Origin: Muricomes sp049840515
GTDB lineage: Bacteria; Bacillota; Clostridia; Lachnospirales; Lachnospiraceae
Length of the DNA stretch: 64,000 nucleotides
Direction of reading: 5' to 3'
Assembly: GCA_049840515.1 (NCBI GenBank)
Contig: JASGKW010000021.1
Location: 1 to 64,000, forward strand
Below, piece by piece: positions 16,622 to 25,136 of this stretch. Every line of letters begins with the position of its first letter. Within the stretch, counting starts at the first letter, position 1. Under the pieces are notes generated by a model. That model did not search any database. It was not told the origin of the DNA and saw only the letters and a list, made by a program, of their open reading frames with translations. A program made the translations under genes and the position numbers.

Positions 16622-17080
16622 ATGGATAAAGTTGAAAAAATAAAACAGGAGAAACAATACAAAGATTATGTAAAGAAAAAAACTCCTGTGCACAATGTAT
16701 TTGTGAATATGGCAAAGGCTTTTATCACAGGAGGAATTATCTGCACCCTTGGGCAGCTTATTTATAATTATTGTGAATTTCTGGGACTCTCCAAAGATGA
16801 ATGCAGCGGATGGACTTCACTGCTTCTTATTTTAATCAGTATTATCCTCACAGGAATCAACCTCTATCCCAAAATTGCAAAGTGGGGCGGCGCAGGTGCT
16901 CTTGTACCGATTACCGGATTTGCAAACTCCGTGGCAGCTCCCGCTATAGAATATAAAAAAGAAGGCCAGGTTATGGGAATCGGGTGCAAAATCTTCACAA
17001 TTGCAGGGCCGGTTATCCTCTACGGGATATTCACAAGCTGGATTTTAGGACTGGTGTATTGGTTATTTAAAGCGTTATAA
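16622..17080 (+). CDS. spoVAC: Stage V sporulation protein AC (SpoVAC)
   Basis: SpoVAC is a mechanosensitive-type membrane protein of the SpoVA dipicolinate channel. This 152-residue copy has the usual cytoplasmic N-terminus (DKVEKIKQEKQYKDYVKKKT), the segment NMAKAFITGGIICTLGQLIYNY, the signature KWGGAGALVPITGFANSVAAPAIEYKKEGQVMG and a final helix. It looks complete. ACGAGGAG precedes the ATG. In other Clostridia spoVAC lies between spoVAB and spoVAD on the same strand. Here it points the other way and is separated from spoVAD by an IS110 element and from spoVAB by a nucleoside transporter operon. Confidence 0.92.
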   Translation: MDKVEKIKQEKQYKDYVKKKTPVHNVFVNMAKAFITGGIICTLGQLIYNYCEFLGLSKDECSGWTSLLLILISIILTGINLYPKIAKWGGAGALVPITGFANSVAAPAIEYKKEGQVMGIGCKIFTIAGPVILYGIFTSWILGLVYWLFKAL

Positions 17081-17128
17081 AAAACAGAACGCATACCGAC
17101 TTTTAAGGCAGTATGCGTTCTGTTTTTT
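17079..17128. terminator. Bidirectional terminator, spoVAC / nucleoside permease
   Basis: A 17-base stem (AAAACAGAACGCATAC at about 17080-17096 with its complement at 17111-17127) has T-runs on both strands. It ends plus-strand spoVAC and the minus-strand transporter operon. Confidence 0.85.
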
Positions 17129-17134
17129 ATATGA

Positions 17135-18127
17135 TTATCTCTCTTCTCTAAAGTAATTCAGACCACAGCTCTTTGGCTGTGCATGTTCTTTGCTCTGCTT
17201 CATGCTTGTTACAATAAGAACGATAATTGTAGCCGCATAGGGCAGCATATCATAAATCTGCGCCGGAAGCCCAGGTATATTCACATACATACGCATAATC
17301 GTCAGGCCTCCGAATATCAATGCCAGCAATACCCCTTTCGCCGGGCTCCATGTGGCAAAAATAACTAATGCAACTGCAAGCCAGCCATATCCACTGACAC
17401 ATCCGTGCACCCACACGCCGGAGGTGGTAACCATGCTCATATACATACCGCCGATTCCGCAGATTCCCCCGCCTATGATTGTTGCAATATATTTATATCT
17501 GGTAATGTTAATACCCGCGGCATCCGCTGTAGCGGGGTCTTCCCCTATTGCGCGCAGATTCAGTCCGATGCGGGATTTATTAAAAAACCATGCCAGCGCT
17601 ATCGCAACAATAACTGCAAAATATACAAGCCAGTTATACTGGAACAAAAGCTTTCCCAAAACCGGGATGTCTGACAGCACCGGAATATGCAGGCTGGAAA
17701 ATGCGGCCTTTGTGGTACTGCTCACCGCAACATATCCTCCCGCTTTTTGTCCGATATATTCTCCAAAAAAGTTTCCGAATCCAGTACCAAAAATAGTCAG
17801 CGTCAAACCAGTTACGTTCTGGTTTGCGTACAGAGAAATGGTCAGAAAGCTGTATATCAATGCTCCAAAAGCTCCCGCAAGAAAGGATACAAGAAGTGCG
17901 ATAAGTGCAGATAAAACTCCGCTCGGTGCGCTCCCTGATTTTGCCACTGCCTGCTCATAATAGTAGGAGCCTGCAAGTCCGGTAATCGCACCCATGAACA
18001 TCATACCTTCCACGCCCAGGTTCATATTTCCTGACTTCTGTGTAAGAATTTCCCCCAGAGCCCCGAGAAGCAACGGAGTTCCCGCAAGCACCGCCGCCAC
18101 AAACAAACTGCTTACTATATTAAACAT
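17135..18127 (-). CDS. Nucleoside-type ABC transporter permease (NupQ/YufQ-like)
   Basis: This is the second inner-membrane subunit of a BMP-family importer, with 330 residues and about eight to nine hydrophobic helices. It has the BPD_transp_2 features LGALGEILTQKSGNMNLGVEGMMFMGA and AIGEDPATADAAGINITRYKY (cytoplasmic coupling loop), as in NupQ and YufQ. It overlaps the first permease by 8 bases and is the last gene of the operon bmpA-ATPase-permease-permease. Substrates of this class are usually purine nucleosides; the exact one cannot be read from sequence. Confidence 0.9.
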   Translation of the reverse strand: MFNIVSSLFVAAVLAGTPLLLGALGEILTQKSGNMNLGVEGMMFMGAITGLAGSYYYEQAVAKSGSAPSGVLSALIALLVSFLAGAFGALIYSFLTISLYANQNVTGLTLTIFGTGFGNFFGEYIGQKAGGYVAVSSTTKAAFSSLHIPVLSDIPVLGKLLFQYNWLVYFAVIVAIALAWFFNKSRIGLNLRAIGEDPATADAAGINITRYKYIATIIGGGICGIGGMYMSMVTTSGVWVHGCVSGYGWLAVALVIFATWSPAKGVLLALIFGGLTIMRMYVNIPGLPAQIYDMLPYAATIIVLIVTSMKQSKEHAQPKSCGLNYFREER

Positions 18128-19217
18128 GATGTTCCTCCTTTCCTCTGAAAATCAGACGGTAGGTAATGAAAAATTCGCATCCCAGCATAAAGAATAAAAT
18201 AATTCCTATGAGCAGGTCTGACGCAGACGCAGGTATTTTAAAATTCGTCTGAATGGTGTTGGACCCCCGCTCAAGCATGGCGATAAATATTGACACAATC
18301 AGCATTCCGAACGGATTCATCTTTGCAAGCCATGCCACAGTAATTGCGGTAAATCCGACTCCTCCGGCCGTCCCCTCTGTGATTGTATAATCCGCCCCTG
18401 CAAACTGAAGCATTCCCACAAGACCACACAGAGCACCGGATAAAAACATGGTACGTCTGAATACCCGGCTTACATTAATACCTGCATAGCGGGCCGTGTC
18501 ATTGCTTTCACCTACAACAGAAATTTCATATCCCTGTTTCGTCCTGTTAAAGTAGATATAGGCCACTACAACCAGAATCAAAGCCAATATCCAGCCCCAG
18601 TGCACTCCCAGCACCTTGGTAAGCCTTGCGCCCGGCACAAGCATGGCAATTTTAGGAAAACTGCTGCCCGGAGCTTTCCACGGACCGTTCATTAAATACT
18701 TAATCAGACCCAGTGCAATGTAGTTCAGCATCAGAGTAAACAGTGTTTCATTGGTTCCCCACCTTGCTTTGCAGACCGCCGGGAGCAGACCATACAGCCC
18801 GCCTGCCGCCATTCCTGCAAGGAGCATCAGGATAACCAGAGGAAGTTTTGGAAAGATGTGTGCGGTAAACAAGCCAAATGCTCCTGCCGCCACAGCCCCC
18901 ACAAGTATCTGTCCCTCAGCTCCAATATTCCAGAATTTCATTTTAAATGCAAAGGAAATACCAATTGCCGTAATCAAAAGAGGAACTGCAATCTTCACAG
19001 TCTCATAGATAACTGTCTTAGAGCCCCATGAGCCCACAACCATCGACTGATACACAGCCAGAGGGTTATGTCCCATAACCCAAATCAACAGCCCTCCTGT
19101 TACAAGAGAAAGGAGAAAAGCAATCGCCCGGATTTCCCATGCTTTTTTTGAGGAAACTGCATCCCGCTTTACCATACGCATCAAGGGTTCTTTAATCTGT
19201 GTCGGTCTGGCTTTCAT
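18120..19217 (-). CDS. Nucleoside-type ABC transporter permease (NupP/YufP-like)
   Basis: This 365-residue permease has a long N-terminal cytoplasmic segment and about nine helices. Typical family stretches are FKMKFWNIGAEGQILVGAV, ARWGTNETLFTLMLNYIALGL and VVGESNDTARYAGINVSR (coupling helix). It overlaps both neighbours by 4-8 bases, showing tight co-translation with the ATPase and the second permease. Length and motifs match NupP/YufP of BMP-type importers. Confidence 0.9.
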   Translation of the reverse strand: MKARPTQIKEPLMRMVKRDAVSSKKAWEIRAIAFLLSLVTGGLLIWVMGHNPLAVYQSMVVGSWGSKTVIYETVKIAVPLLITAIGISFAFKMKFWNIGAEGQILVGAVAAGAFGLFTAHIFPKLPLVILMLLAGMAAGGLYGLLPAVCKARWGTNETLFTLMLNYIALGLIKYLMNGPWKAPGSSFPKIAMLVPGARLTKVLGVHWGWILALILVVVAYIYFNRTKQGYEISVVGESNDTARYAGINVSRVFRRTMFLSGALCGLVGMLQFAGADYTITEGTAGGVGFTAITVAWLAKMNPFGMLIVSIFIAMLERGSNTIQTNFKIPASASDLLIGIILFFMLGCEFFITYRLIFRGKEEHHV

Positions 19218-20770
19218 TCGTCCGCCTCCTCTTTATCTTCATTTACCTGTATCATCATCAAACCAATATCTTCTTTTGTTACTTTTCTCGGGTCTACGAT
19301 TCCGCTGACTTTCCCGCCACAGAGAACCATCACTCTGTCCGAAATTTCCATGAGCACATCCAGGTCCTCGCCGATGAAAATAACAGCCACCCCTTTTTTC
19401 TTCTGCTCATTCAGCAAATCATAGATTCGATAGGAAGAGTTGATATCAAGACCACGGACAGGATATGCCACAATTAAAACAGAAGGACTAAGTGCAATTT
19501 CCCTTCCCAGCAGCACTTTCTGGACGTTTCCCCCGGACATTCTGCCCACCGGAGTGTCCACTCCCGGGGTGACAATTTCCATCTCCTCAATTAACCGCTC
19601 CGCCACCTTTTTCGGGGTCTTTCGGTCTACAAACATACCCTTGTTGTTTTTGTAGCTTCTTAACATCACATTGTCTGTCATATCCATGCCTGCCACAAGC
19701 CCCATGCCAAGCCTGTCCTCCGGAACAAATGCCATGGAGATGCCTTTTTCTACAATCTGGTCAGGGCTCAGTCCAAGGATGGACTCCTTGACCTGCCCGC
19801 TTTCACGGTTTTCAGTATAAAGAACAGCGCCCCCTATTGTAGGATGTAAGCCAGCGATAACCTCGCATAGTTCCTTCTGCCCGCTCCCTGCAATTCCCGC
19901 CACACCCAGTATCTCTCCGCTGTAGGCAGAAAACGAAACATTATCAAGGGCTTTGATTCCGTCCCCGTTGAGGCAGGTTAAATCAACCACCTTTAACCGC
20001 TTTTCTCCCCTCTTTAATTCAGGTCTATCAATCTCAAGACTGATGGGTCTTCCCACCATCATTTCCGTGAGCTGCTCCTGAGTCGAGTTGGCTGTGTCCA
20101 CGACACCTATGTATTCACCTTTCCGCAGAATTGCCACACGGTCTGAAATGGACAGCACTTCATGCAGCTTATGGGTAATGATGATAATGGATTTGCCGTC
20201 CGCTTTCATGTTTCGGAGCACCGCAAATAACTTCTCCGTCTCCTGTGGGGTGAGCACAGCGGTCGGCTCATCCAGGATAAGGATATCTGCACCCCGGTAT
20301 AATACTTTCAAAATCTCTACCGTCTGCTTCTCAGACACCGCCATATTATAAATCTTTTTAGCAGGGTCAATTTCAAATCCATAGCGTGATGCCAGAGCTG
20401 CCACCTTTTTATTAATCTCTTTCCGGTTAACCACAGCACCCCCGCTAAGTCCCAGCACAATATTTTCCGCCGCTGTGAGCACATCCACCAGTTTAAAATG
20501 CTGGTGAATCATGCCAATGCCCAGATCAAATGCATCTCTCGGCGACCTGATTGTCACGGGTGTCCCGTGGATATTTATTTCACCATAGTCTGGAAAGTAG
20601 ATACCTGAAAGCATATTCATTAATGTAGTTTTACCGCTCCCGTTCTCCCCAAGAAGTGCCAATATCTCTCCCGTTCTCAATTCCAGGTCAACATCCTTAT
20701 TGGCAACAACCTGTCCGAATGTCTTCGTGACATGATGCATCTTTACCGCATAACTCGTAGTCTCGCCCAA
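19214..20770 (-). CDS. Nucleoside-type ABC transporter ATPase (NupO/YufO-like)
   Basis: This 518-residue protein has two ABC domains in one chain. Domain 1 has Walker A LLGENGSGKTTLM (about 37-47), and its Walker B is ADILILDEPTAVLTPQE. Domain 2 (about 260-505) has the degenerate GVAGIAGSGQKEL and a signature MSGGNVQKVLLGRE, with LIVAYPVRGLD in place of a standard Walker B. Such asymmetry is normal for YufO/MglA-type ATPases. It is the second gene of the operon, separated from bmpA by a hairpin that may lower its expression relative to the binding protein. Confidence 0.92.
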   Translation of the reverse strand: MGETTSYAVKMHHVTKTFGQVVANKDVDLELRTGEILALLGENGSGKTTLMNMLSGIYFPDYGEINIHGTPVTIRSPRDAFDLGIGMIHQHFKLVDVLTAAENIVLGLSGGAVVNRKEINKKVAALASRYGFEIDPAKKIYNMAVSEKQTVEILKVLYRGADILILDEPTAVLTPQETEKLFAVLRNMKADGKSIIIITHKLHEVLSISDRVAILRKGEYIGVVDTANSTQEQLTEMMVGRPISLEIDRPELKRGEKRLKVVDLTCLNGDGIKALDNVSFSAYSGEILGVAGIAGSGQKELCEVIAGLHPTIGGAVLYTENRESGQVKESILGLSPDQIVEKGISMAFVPEDRLGMGLVAGMDMTDNVMLRSYKNNKGMFVDRKTPKKVAERLIEEMEIVTPGVDTPVGRMSGGNVQKVLLGREIALSPSVLIVAYPVRGLDINSSYRIYDLLNEQKKKGVAVIFIGEDLDVLMEISDRVMVLCGGKVSGIVDPRKVTKEDIGLMMIQVNEDKEEADE

Positions 20771-20815
20771 GACTTTACCCTCCTTCTCCTCCAGGTATTT
20801 CCAAAACTCCCTAAA

Positions 20816-20841
20816 ACAGAGCCGTCAAAAAACGGCTCTGT
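20816..20841 (-). terminator. Attenuating terminator between bmpA and ATPase
   Basis: ACAGAGCCGT (20816-20825) pairs perfectly with ACGGCTCTGT (20832-20841), followed on the minus strand by TTTT. It sits inside the operon after the binding-protein gene. Such a hairpin commonly lets the lipoprotein be made in excess over the membrane parts. Confidence 0.7.
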
Positions 20842-20859
20842 CAATAAACTGAATTTTAA

Positions 20860-22035
20860 CTATTCAACAACAGTACATCCTTCAATAATATAATTCCATG
20901 ATGGTGCTGCCACGCCCGCCTGCTCTTTATAGTAATCGCCTTCTGCAACCTCAATTTTCTCTCCATCCGGATTTGTTCCTGTCAAAGGACCTGCAAACAC
21001 CTGAAGTTTGCCGGACTTAATTGCCTCTGCCGCCTTATCAATGGCTTCCTGTGTTCCCTCTGCTGCAATATCTTTATTCAGAGGTGACAGGTAAACTGCG
21101 CCGTCTTTGAGACCCTGGCACCAGTCCGTCGGAATTTCTTTACCGTCAATCACGCTCTGCACTGCCTCTGTCACATAAATACCCCAGTTGATACGTGCAG
21201 AAATTAAAGATGCTTTTGGAGCTGCTTCAATCATATCGTTGTTGTATCCAACCTGATATGCACCGTACTCCTCCGCTGTAGTTGCCGGAGCTGTTGAATC
21301 TGAATGCTGTGAAATCACATCACATCCGCGCTCAATCAAAGCTTTTGCGACCTGAGATTCCACAGTAGGATCATTCCATGAATTTGTATACATGATATCC
21401 ATTGTCACATCAGGATTCACACTTTTAGCACCGAGATAAAATGCTGTATATCCGCTGATAACTTCTGCAAAAGGAAATGCGGCAACATAGCCGAGCTTGT
21501 TAGATTTTGTCTTCATACCTGCAGCAATTCCAGCCAGATAACGTCCTTCATAGATGGATGCAAAATAATTGTGCATATTGCTCAATCCTGAGCTTGCCGC
21601 CTGATAACCTGTCGCATGACAGAACTGTACATCAGGGTATTCTGCTGCAACTTCTTTTACATAGTCCTCAAAGCCAAAGCTTGTTGCAAAAATAATATTA
21701 CATCCGGCATCAATCAGCTCTCTCAATGCGGTATCACACTCTGCTCCCTCCGCAACGTTGAACTTATTAATAATCTGATCGTCACTTAAGCCTAATGTTT
21801 TCTGCATTTCTTTTGTGCCCAGGTCGTGGTTGTAAGTGTACCCCATGTCACTTGCATCAGAAACATGCACAAAACCTACTTTGATATCTTCTTTTGGAAT
21901 ACCTGCTGAAGCTTCTGTCTTTGTATCCCCGGAGCCAGAACTGCCCGTCTCAGCAGCAGGTTTTGCACCACATCCAGCTACCACTCCAATGACCATTGAT
22001 GCACACAGTAACAAGCTTAAAATCTTCTTCTTCAT
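20860..22035 (-). CDS. BMP-family nucleoside-binding lipoprotein
   Basis: This is the extracellular binding protein of the importer. From the chosen ATG at 22035 (AAGGAGAA upstream) the signal peptide MKKKILSLLLCASMVIGVVA leads to the lipobox GC. The BMP/Med fold follows, with VGFVHVSDASDMGYTYNHD, IFATSFGFEDYVKEVA, YLAGIAAGMKTKSNKLGYVA and NDPTVESQVAKALIERGCDVI, all standard for BmpA/PnrA-type purine nucleoside-binding proteins. The mature protein is about 370 residues. The longer frame (22053) has no reason to be used. Confidence 0.9.
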   Translation of the reverse strand: MKKKILSLLLCASMVIGVVAGCGAKPAAETGSSGSGDTKTEASAGIPKEDIKVGFVHVSDASDMGYTYNHDLGTKEMQKTLGLSDDQIINKFNVAEGAECDTALRELIDAGCNIIFATSFGFEDYVKEVAAEYPDVQFCHATGYQAASSGLSNMHNYFASIYEGRYLAGIAAGMKTKSNKLGYVAAFPFAEVISGYTAFYLGAKSVNPDVTMDIMYTNSWNDPTVESQVAKALIERGCDVISQHSDSTAPATTAEEYGAYQVGYNNDMIEAAPKASLISARINWGIYVTEAVQSVIDGKEIPTDWCQGLKDGAVYLSPLNKDIAAEGTQEAIDKAAEAIKSGKLQVFAGPLTGTNPDGEKIEVAEGDYYKEQAGVAAPSWNYIIEGCTVVE

Positions 22036-22113
22036 AATATTCTCCTTCTGCAAAGAACGTAGCTGCCCTCAACCGAAATACATTCTGTAATTGGACGGCC
22101 TTTTTACAGTTGG

Positions 22114-22142
22114 ATTCTACACTGGCACCAAAAATAAGTCAA
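22114..22142 (-). promoter_or_regulatory. Sigma-A promoter of the nucleoside transporter operon
   Basis: Minus-strand TTGACT (22137-22142), a 17-base spacer and TAGAAT (22114-22119) lie 79 bases before the bmpA start. No purine riboswitch sequence was recognised in the leader. Confidence 0.65.
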
Positions 22143-22226
22143 GTTATTTGCCCTGTCCCAGTTATTAATTCCTTTTATGAATACTTATTACCTCCCCGGG
22201 AAGCACCATAAAAGCTGGATTTCCCG

Positions 22227-22643
22227 CTACCAGCCCTTATAGAAAAAGAGGAGTGAGCCCAGCCCTTTTCCAATTGCCACACTTAATATGGAGACTGAAA
22301 TATAGCGCACAACTTTTAATCTTCTCACAAAAATCGGAAATACATTGAGTATCTCCGCCAGAGCCATAGACCAGCACCCCACAAAGATGCCTCCCAGCAG
22401 TCCCAATATCGGGAGCAGCCATCTTCCGCCGGGAATGTGTATGTGAAATACGGAAACCAGGTTTCCCACAATTCCTCCCAATGCCACGCAGTCTTCATAC
22501 AGCAGTATCTTATCTGCTGTTCTGGTCCTGTCTGCAAAATCTGCGGCAATCCCAAGCTCTATAATAAATGCAAACAAACCTCCCGCCACAACCAGACCAC
22601 TGCTAAGTCCGATTACCGCTAATATAATTTGATTTACCCACAT
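22227..22643 (-). CDS. spoVAB: Stage V sporulation protein AB (SpoVAB)
   Basis: This 138-residue membrane protein of the spoVA operon has four hydrophobic segments. The family stretches LAVIGLSSGLVVAGGLFAFI, GIAADFADRTRTA, LYEDCVALGGIVGN and GGIFVGCWSMALAEILNVFP are all seen. I use the ATG at 22643 (MWVNQIILAV), preceded by GGAG-rich sequence; it overlaps the end of spoVAA by about 40 bases. In relatives the next gene would be spoVAC. Here the next one downstream is a nucleoside transporter on the same strand. Confidence 0.88.
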   Translation of the reverse strand: MWVNQIILAVIGLSSGLVVAGGLFAFIIELGIAADFADRTRTADKILLYEDCVALGGIVGNLVSVFHIHIPGGRWLLPILGLLGGIFVGCWSMALAEILNVFPIFVRRLKVVRYISVSILSVAIGKGLGSLLFFYKGW

Positions 22644-23268
22644 CCAGCTCCTGCTCCCTTCTTGCTGCATCCTCTATTAAAGTAGTCTGGATATCATTTT
22701 CATAAAGCCGCATCTGTACCTCCATCGGGGTTGGGTCCACCGTAAAGCGCTTTTTCCCAAAATGATTGAAGAATACGAGAATACCTATGACAATCCCGAT
22801 AGAATAGGTAACTTCCAGCAATGTAAAGCCATCGGATTTTATCCCCGTCACATACTCATAAATCTGAGAAAAAAGTTTAGCCGTAGACACGTCATTGTTA
22901 AATGCCATAATAGAAAAAGCTGCGCCGCAAAATGTAATCAGAGCTACACAAATTGTCTTTACCACATGAAAAAACATGTTCGGCGTCTTCTGATCTTCAT
23001 AGGTGATAATGATATCCTGCTCTCCCATATTTTGAATTTCCAGACCCGGATATTTTTCATGGATGCAGGCAATAATTTTTAATATAGAAATAACCAGACG
23101 CTGTTTTCCCCCATCCGGTATCTTTAAAATTTTCAGTGTTTTTAGTTTTGGAATGATATCTTTATTACTGCACTCCATGGACATAATGTCCCCCAGAGTG
23201 ACCTCTGGTTTTTTTACCTCAACATTCCTGTCCCCTTTGAGATATACTGTATCATGATTAACAGCCAT
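22603..23268 (-). CDS. spoVAA: Stage V sporulation protein AA (SpoVAA)
   Basis: SpoVAA (221 residues) is a membrane-anchored component of the dipicolinate uptake machinery. The N-terminal soluble part has VYLKGDRNVEVKKPEVTLGD and the beta-rich LVISILKIIACIHEKYPGLEIQNMGEQDIIITY. Two transmembrane helices follow near 120-140 and 165-185, then FFNHFGKKRFTVDPTPMEVQMRLYE. This pattern is standard for the family. The start overlaps the last codons of a small upstream ORF by 11 bases, so the two are coupled. Confidence 0.9.
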   Translation of the reverse strand: MAVNHDTVYLKGDRNVEVKKPEVTLGDIMSMECSNKDIIPKLKTLKILKIPDGGKQRLVISILKIIACIHEKYPGLEIQNMGEQDIIITYEDQKTPNMFFHVVKTICVALITFCGAAFSIMAFNNDVSTAKLFSQIYEYVTGIKSDGFTLLEVTYSIGIVIGILVFFNHFGKKRFTVDPTPMEVQMRLYENDIQTTLIEDAARREQELDVGKSNYISGNRT

Positions 23269-23419
23269 ATTGCTCCACCCTCGGACCCTGAATCAAAGTA
23301 CCCTCGTTGCTTCTGTTCATCGTACTGCCACTAAAATAGTAATAAAAAATACCAATTACAATCGCCACCAGAACAATAGTGAACAGGCAAATGCGGATTT
23401 TTTTTCTTCCTTCTTCCAT
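23258..23419 (-). CDS. Small single-helix membrane protein between sigF and spoVAA
   Basis: This short ORF encodes 53 residues. It starts at 23419 (MEEGRKKIRICLFTIVLVAI...), has one hydrophobic helix at about residues 9-29, and ends in a polar tail (NRSNEGTLIQGPRVEQYGC). Its stop overlaps the spoVAA start by 11 bases, which supports real translation. A small membrane protein in this position is, as far as I recall, common in Lachnospiraceae spoIIA-spoVA loci. No function is known to me. A role in the forespore membrane is a guess from context. Confidence 0.6.
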   Translation of the reverse strand: MEEGRKKIRICLFTIVLVAIVIGIFYYYFSGSTMNRSNEGTLIQGPRVEQYGC

Positions 23420-23445
23420 AACTGTACCTAACCTTTCTTAAATAG

Positions 23446-23541
23446 AATAAAGAGTCTGGCAAACCAGATTCCCGCGTCAAAGTGCGGTCGCTTCAGCGGC
23501 CAAATAGAATGCTGGTTCACCTTATGGCAAACCAGCATCGG
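23446..23541 (-). other. Hairpin-rich gap between sigF and the spoVA genes
   Basis: Two small stems lie here: TCTGG...CCAGA near 23453-23468 and ATGCTGGTT...AACCAGCAT near 23509-23538. On the minus strand both carry the same CTGGTTTGCCA motif, and the second reached ends in a CTCTTT stretch. It probably separates sigma-H-driven sigF from the later spoVA genes. Part of it (ATAAAGAGTCTGGCAA) recurs in a terminator at 50377. Confidence 0.45.
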
Positions 23542-23591
23542 TTTAAATCTAGTATTTGAAATATCCTGAAAAATATACCTTTGAAAAATTT

Positions 23592-24311
23592 TTAAAATCT
23601 TCCCAGCTTCCGCAGGTTCTCGATGATACGCTTTTCCATCCTGGATACCTGAACCTGGGAAATCCCCATCCGCTTGCCGACCTGAGACTGTGTCTCATCC
23701 GCAAAATATCGCAGATAGATCAATTGCCGCTCCTCCTTATTCAGGCTTTCCAGCAATTGGGCCAGCAGCATATGGTCCAGTATCTTTTCTTCTTTTCTTT
23801 CCTTTTCCTCCAGCTTGTCCACAAGCCGTATTTCATTTCCCTCTTTCTGGTGGATTGGCTTGTACAGAGAGTCCACCTCACCCCCGGCTTCCATAGCCTG
23901 TACAATTTCTTCCCGGTCGACTCCCATAGTCTCCGCCAGTTCGTCCAGCGTAGGCTCCCTCCCCAGCTTAGCTGTGAGTTCTTCCCTCGCCTGAAATGTT
24001 TTATAAGATAATTCTTTTAATGAACGGCTGACCTTTATCATCCCATCATCCCTCAAAAAACGTTTAATCTCCCCCGATATCATAGGGACTGCATATGTGG
24101 AAAATTTCACTTCATAAGACAAGTCAAATTTGTCAATAGCTTTGAGCAGTCCAATGCTCCCAATCTGAAATAAATCTTCTGCTTCTGTGCCTCTGCCGTA
24201 AAACCGTTTTACTACACACCATACCAGCCCTACGTTTTCTTCCACTAATTGTTCTCTCGCTTCTTTATCTCCATCGTGTGATTTTTTGATTAAAGCGATT
24301 GTGTGGTCCAT
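23592..24311 (-). CDS. sigF: Forespore sigma factor SigF
   Basis: This is the first forespore-specific sigma factor, with 239 residues. Region 2 has LVEENVGLVWCVVKRFYGRGTEAEDLFQIGSIGLLKAIDKF and STYAVPMISGEIKRFLRDDG. Region 3 has LKELSYKTFQAREEL, and region 4 has LIYLRYFADETQSQVGKRMGISQVQVSRMEKRI. The gene overlaps spoIIAB by 22 bases and completes the spoIIAA-spoIIAB-sigF unit. SpoIIAB holds SigF inactive until SpoIIAA is dephosphorylated, as known from Bacillus. Confidence 0.97.
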   Translation of the reverse strand: MDHTIALIKKSHDGDKEAREQLVEENVGLVWCVVKRFYGRGTEAEDLFQIGSIGLLKAIDKFDLSYEVKFSTYAVPMISGEIKRFLRDDGMIKVSRSLKELSYKTFQAREELTAKLGREPTLDELAETMGVDREEIVQAMEAGGEVDSLYKPIHQKEGNEIRLVDKLEEKERKEEKILDHMLLAQLLESLNKEERQLIYLRYFADETQSQVGKRMGISQVQVSRMEKRIIENLRKLGRF

Positions 24312-24745
24312 AACTCCCTTCCTTTTCCGATGGTTTTTTTCATCTTTACTGTAGTTCCTTTCCCAGGTTCTGACTCAACTTCCACCTGGTCCATAAAAGC
24401 TTCCATAAAGGCGAATCCCATCCCGGAACGTTCCAGTTCAGGCTTACTGGTATATAAAGGTGTCATGGCCTGCTCCACGTTCTCTATCCCTATACCGCTG
24501 TCTTTTACTTCCACCGTAATCTGCCTGTCTTCTATTTTGCAGCGGATGGAAACCTTATGTATTTTACTCTCATAGCCATGGATAATTGCATTTGTCACCG
24601 CCTCGGACACCGCTGTCTTCACATCCGAAACTTCTTCTACTGTGGGATTTAACTGAGTCATAAATGCTGCAACCGATACCCTTGCAAACCCTTCATTAGA
24701 TGAATAACTGTCAAAAATAACCTCCATTTCATTTGTGTTTTTCAT
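24290..24745 (-). CDS. spoIIAB: Anti-sigma F factor / kinase SpoIIAB
   Basis: This 151-residue GHKL kinase both binds SigF and phosphorylates SpoIIAA. It has an N-box AVTNAIIHGYES (about 45-57), a G1 box VKDSGIGIENVEQAM and a G2 region SGMGFAFMEAFMDQVEV. GAGGAGG stands before the ATG at 24745. It overlaps spoIIAA by 4 bases and sigF by 22 bases. Length and motifs are standard. Confidence 0.96.
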   Translation of the reverse strand: MKNTNEMEVIFDSYSSNEGFARVSVAAFMTQLNPTVEEVSDVKTAVSEAVTNAIIHGYESKIHKVSIRCKIEDRQITVEVKDSGIGIENVEQAMTPLYTSKPELERSGMGFAFMEAFMDQVEVESEPGKGTTVKMKKTIGKGRELWTTQSL

Positions 24746-25056
24746 GCTTCGTCCTCCTCATATATCTGCATTATTTTTGTCATTCCTGACATAGTCAGTA
24801 TTTTCTTTATTCTGGCATTGGTGTGCACTGCCCATATTTCCCCGCCCAGCAAACGGATAATCTTATATCTCCCCATAATAATTCCGATACCTGAGCTGTC
24901 CATAAAATCTGTATTTTCAAAATCAAAAATTACAAATTTAATGTGATTCTGTTCAATCAATGCATCCGCATTCTTTCTCATATCCTCCGCATTGTGATGA
25001 TCTACCTCCCTGGGCAGGTAAATTGTCAGGCAGTTTTCCTGCACTTGATACTTCAT
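24742..25056 (-). CDS. spoIIAA: Anti-anti-sigma factor SpoIIAA
   Basis: This is a STAS-domain protein of 104 residues. The phospho-acceptor Ser lies in FMDSSGIGIIMGRYK (about residue 58), preceded by the strand HIKFVIFDFENTD. I chose the ATG at 25056 (MKYQVQ) because GGAGGAGGAG is directly upstream; the frame extends upstream to 25125 without a ribosome site. SpoIIAA frees SigF by trapping SpoIIAB. A sigma-H promoter should lie in 25057-25136 but I could not pick it out. Confidence 0.95.
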   Translation of the reverse strand: MKYQVQENCLTIYLPREVDHHNAEDMRKNADALIEQNHIKFVIFDFENTDFMDSSGIGIIMGRYKIIRLLGGEIWAVHTNARIKKILTMSGMTKIMQIYEEDEA

Positions 25057-25096
25057 ATAACTCCTCCTCCATTTACAGCAAAAGTGAATAACAAAA

Positions 25097-25122
25097 AGGA
25101 TATGTAATCTCTTACATATCCT
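25097..25122 (-). terminator. Terminator of the TPR-protein operon
   Basis: AGGATATGTAA (25097-25107) pairs perfectly with TTACATATCCT (25112-25122), with TTTTT following on the minus strand. It ends the transcript carrying the TPR protein just before spoIIAA. Confidence 0.8.
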
Positions 25123-25136
25123 CATCTTCTGTACGT

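Noticed and set aside
22054..22226. Purine riboswitch before the BMP nucleoside operon
   Set aside because: The conserved purine-riboswitch core was not found in the leader; only a sigma-A promoter is supported.
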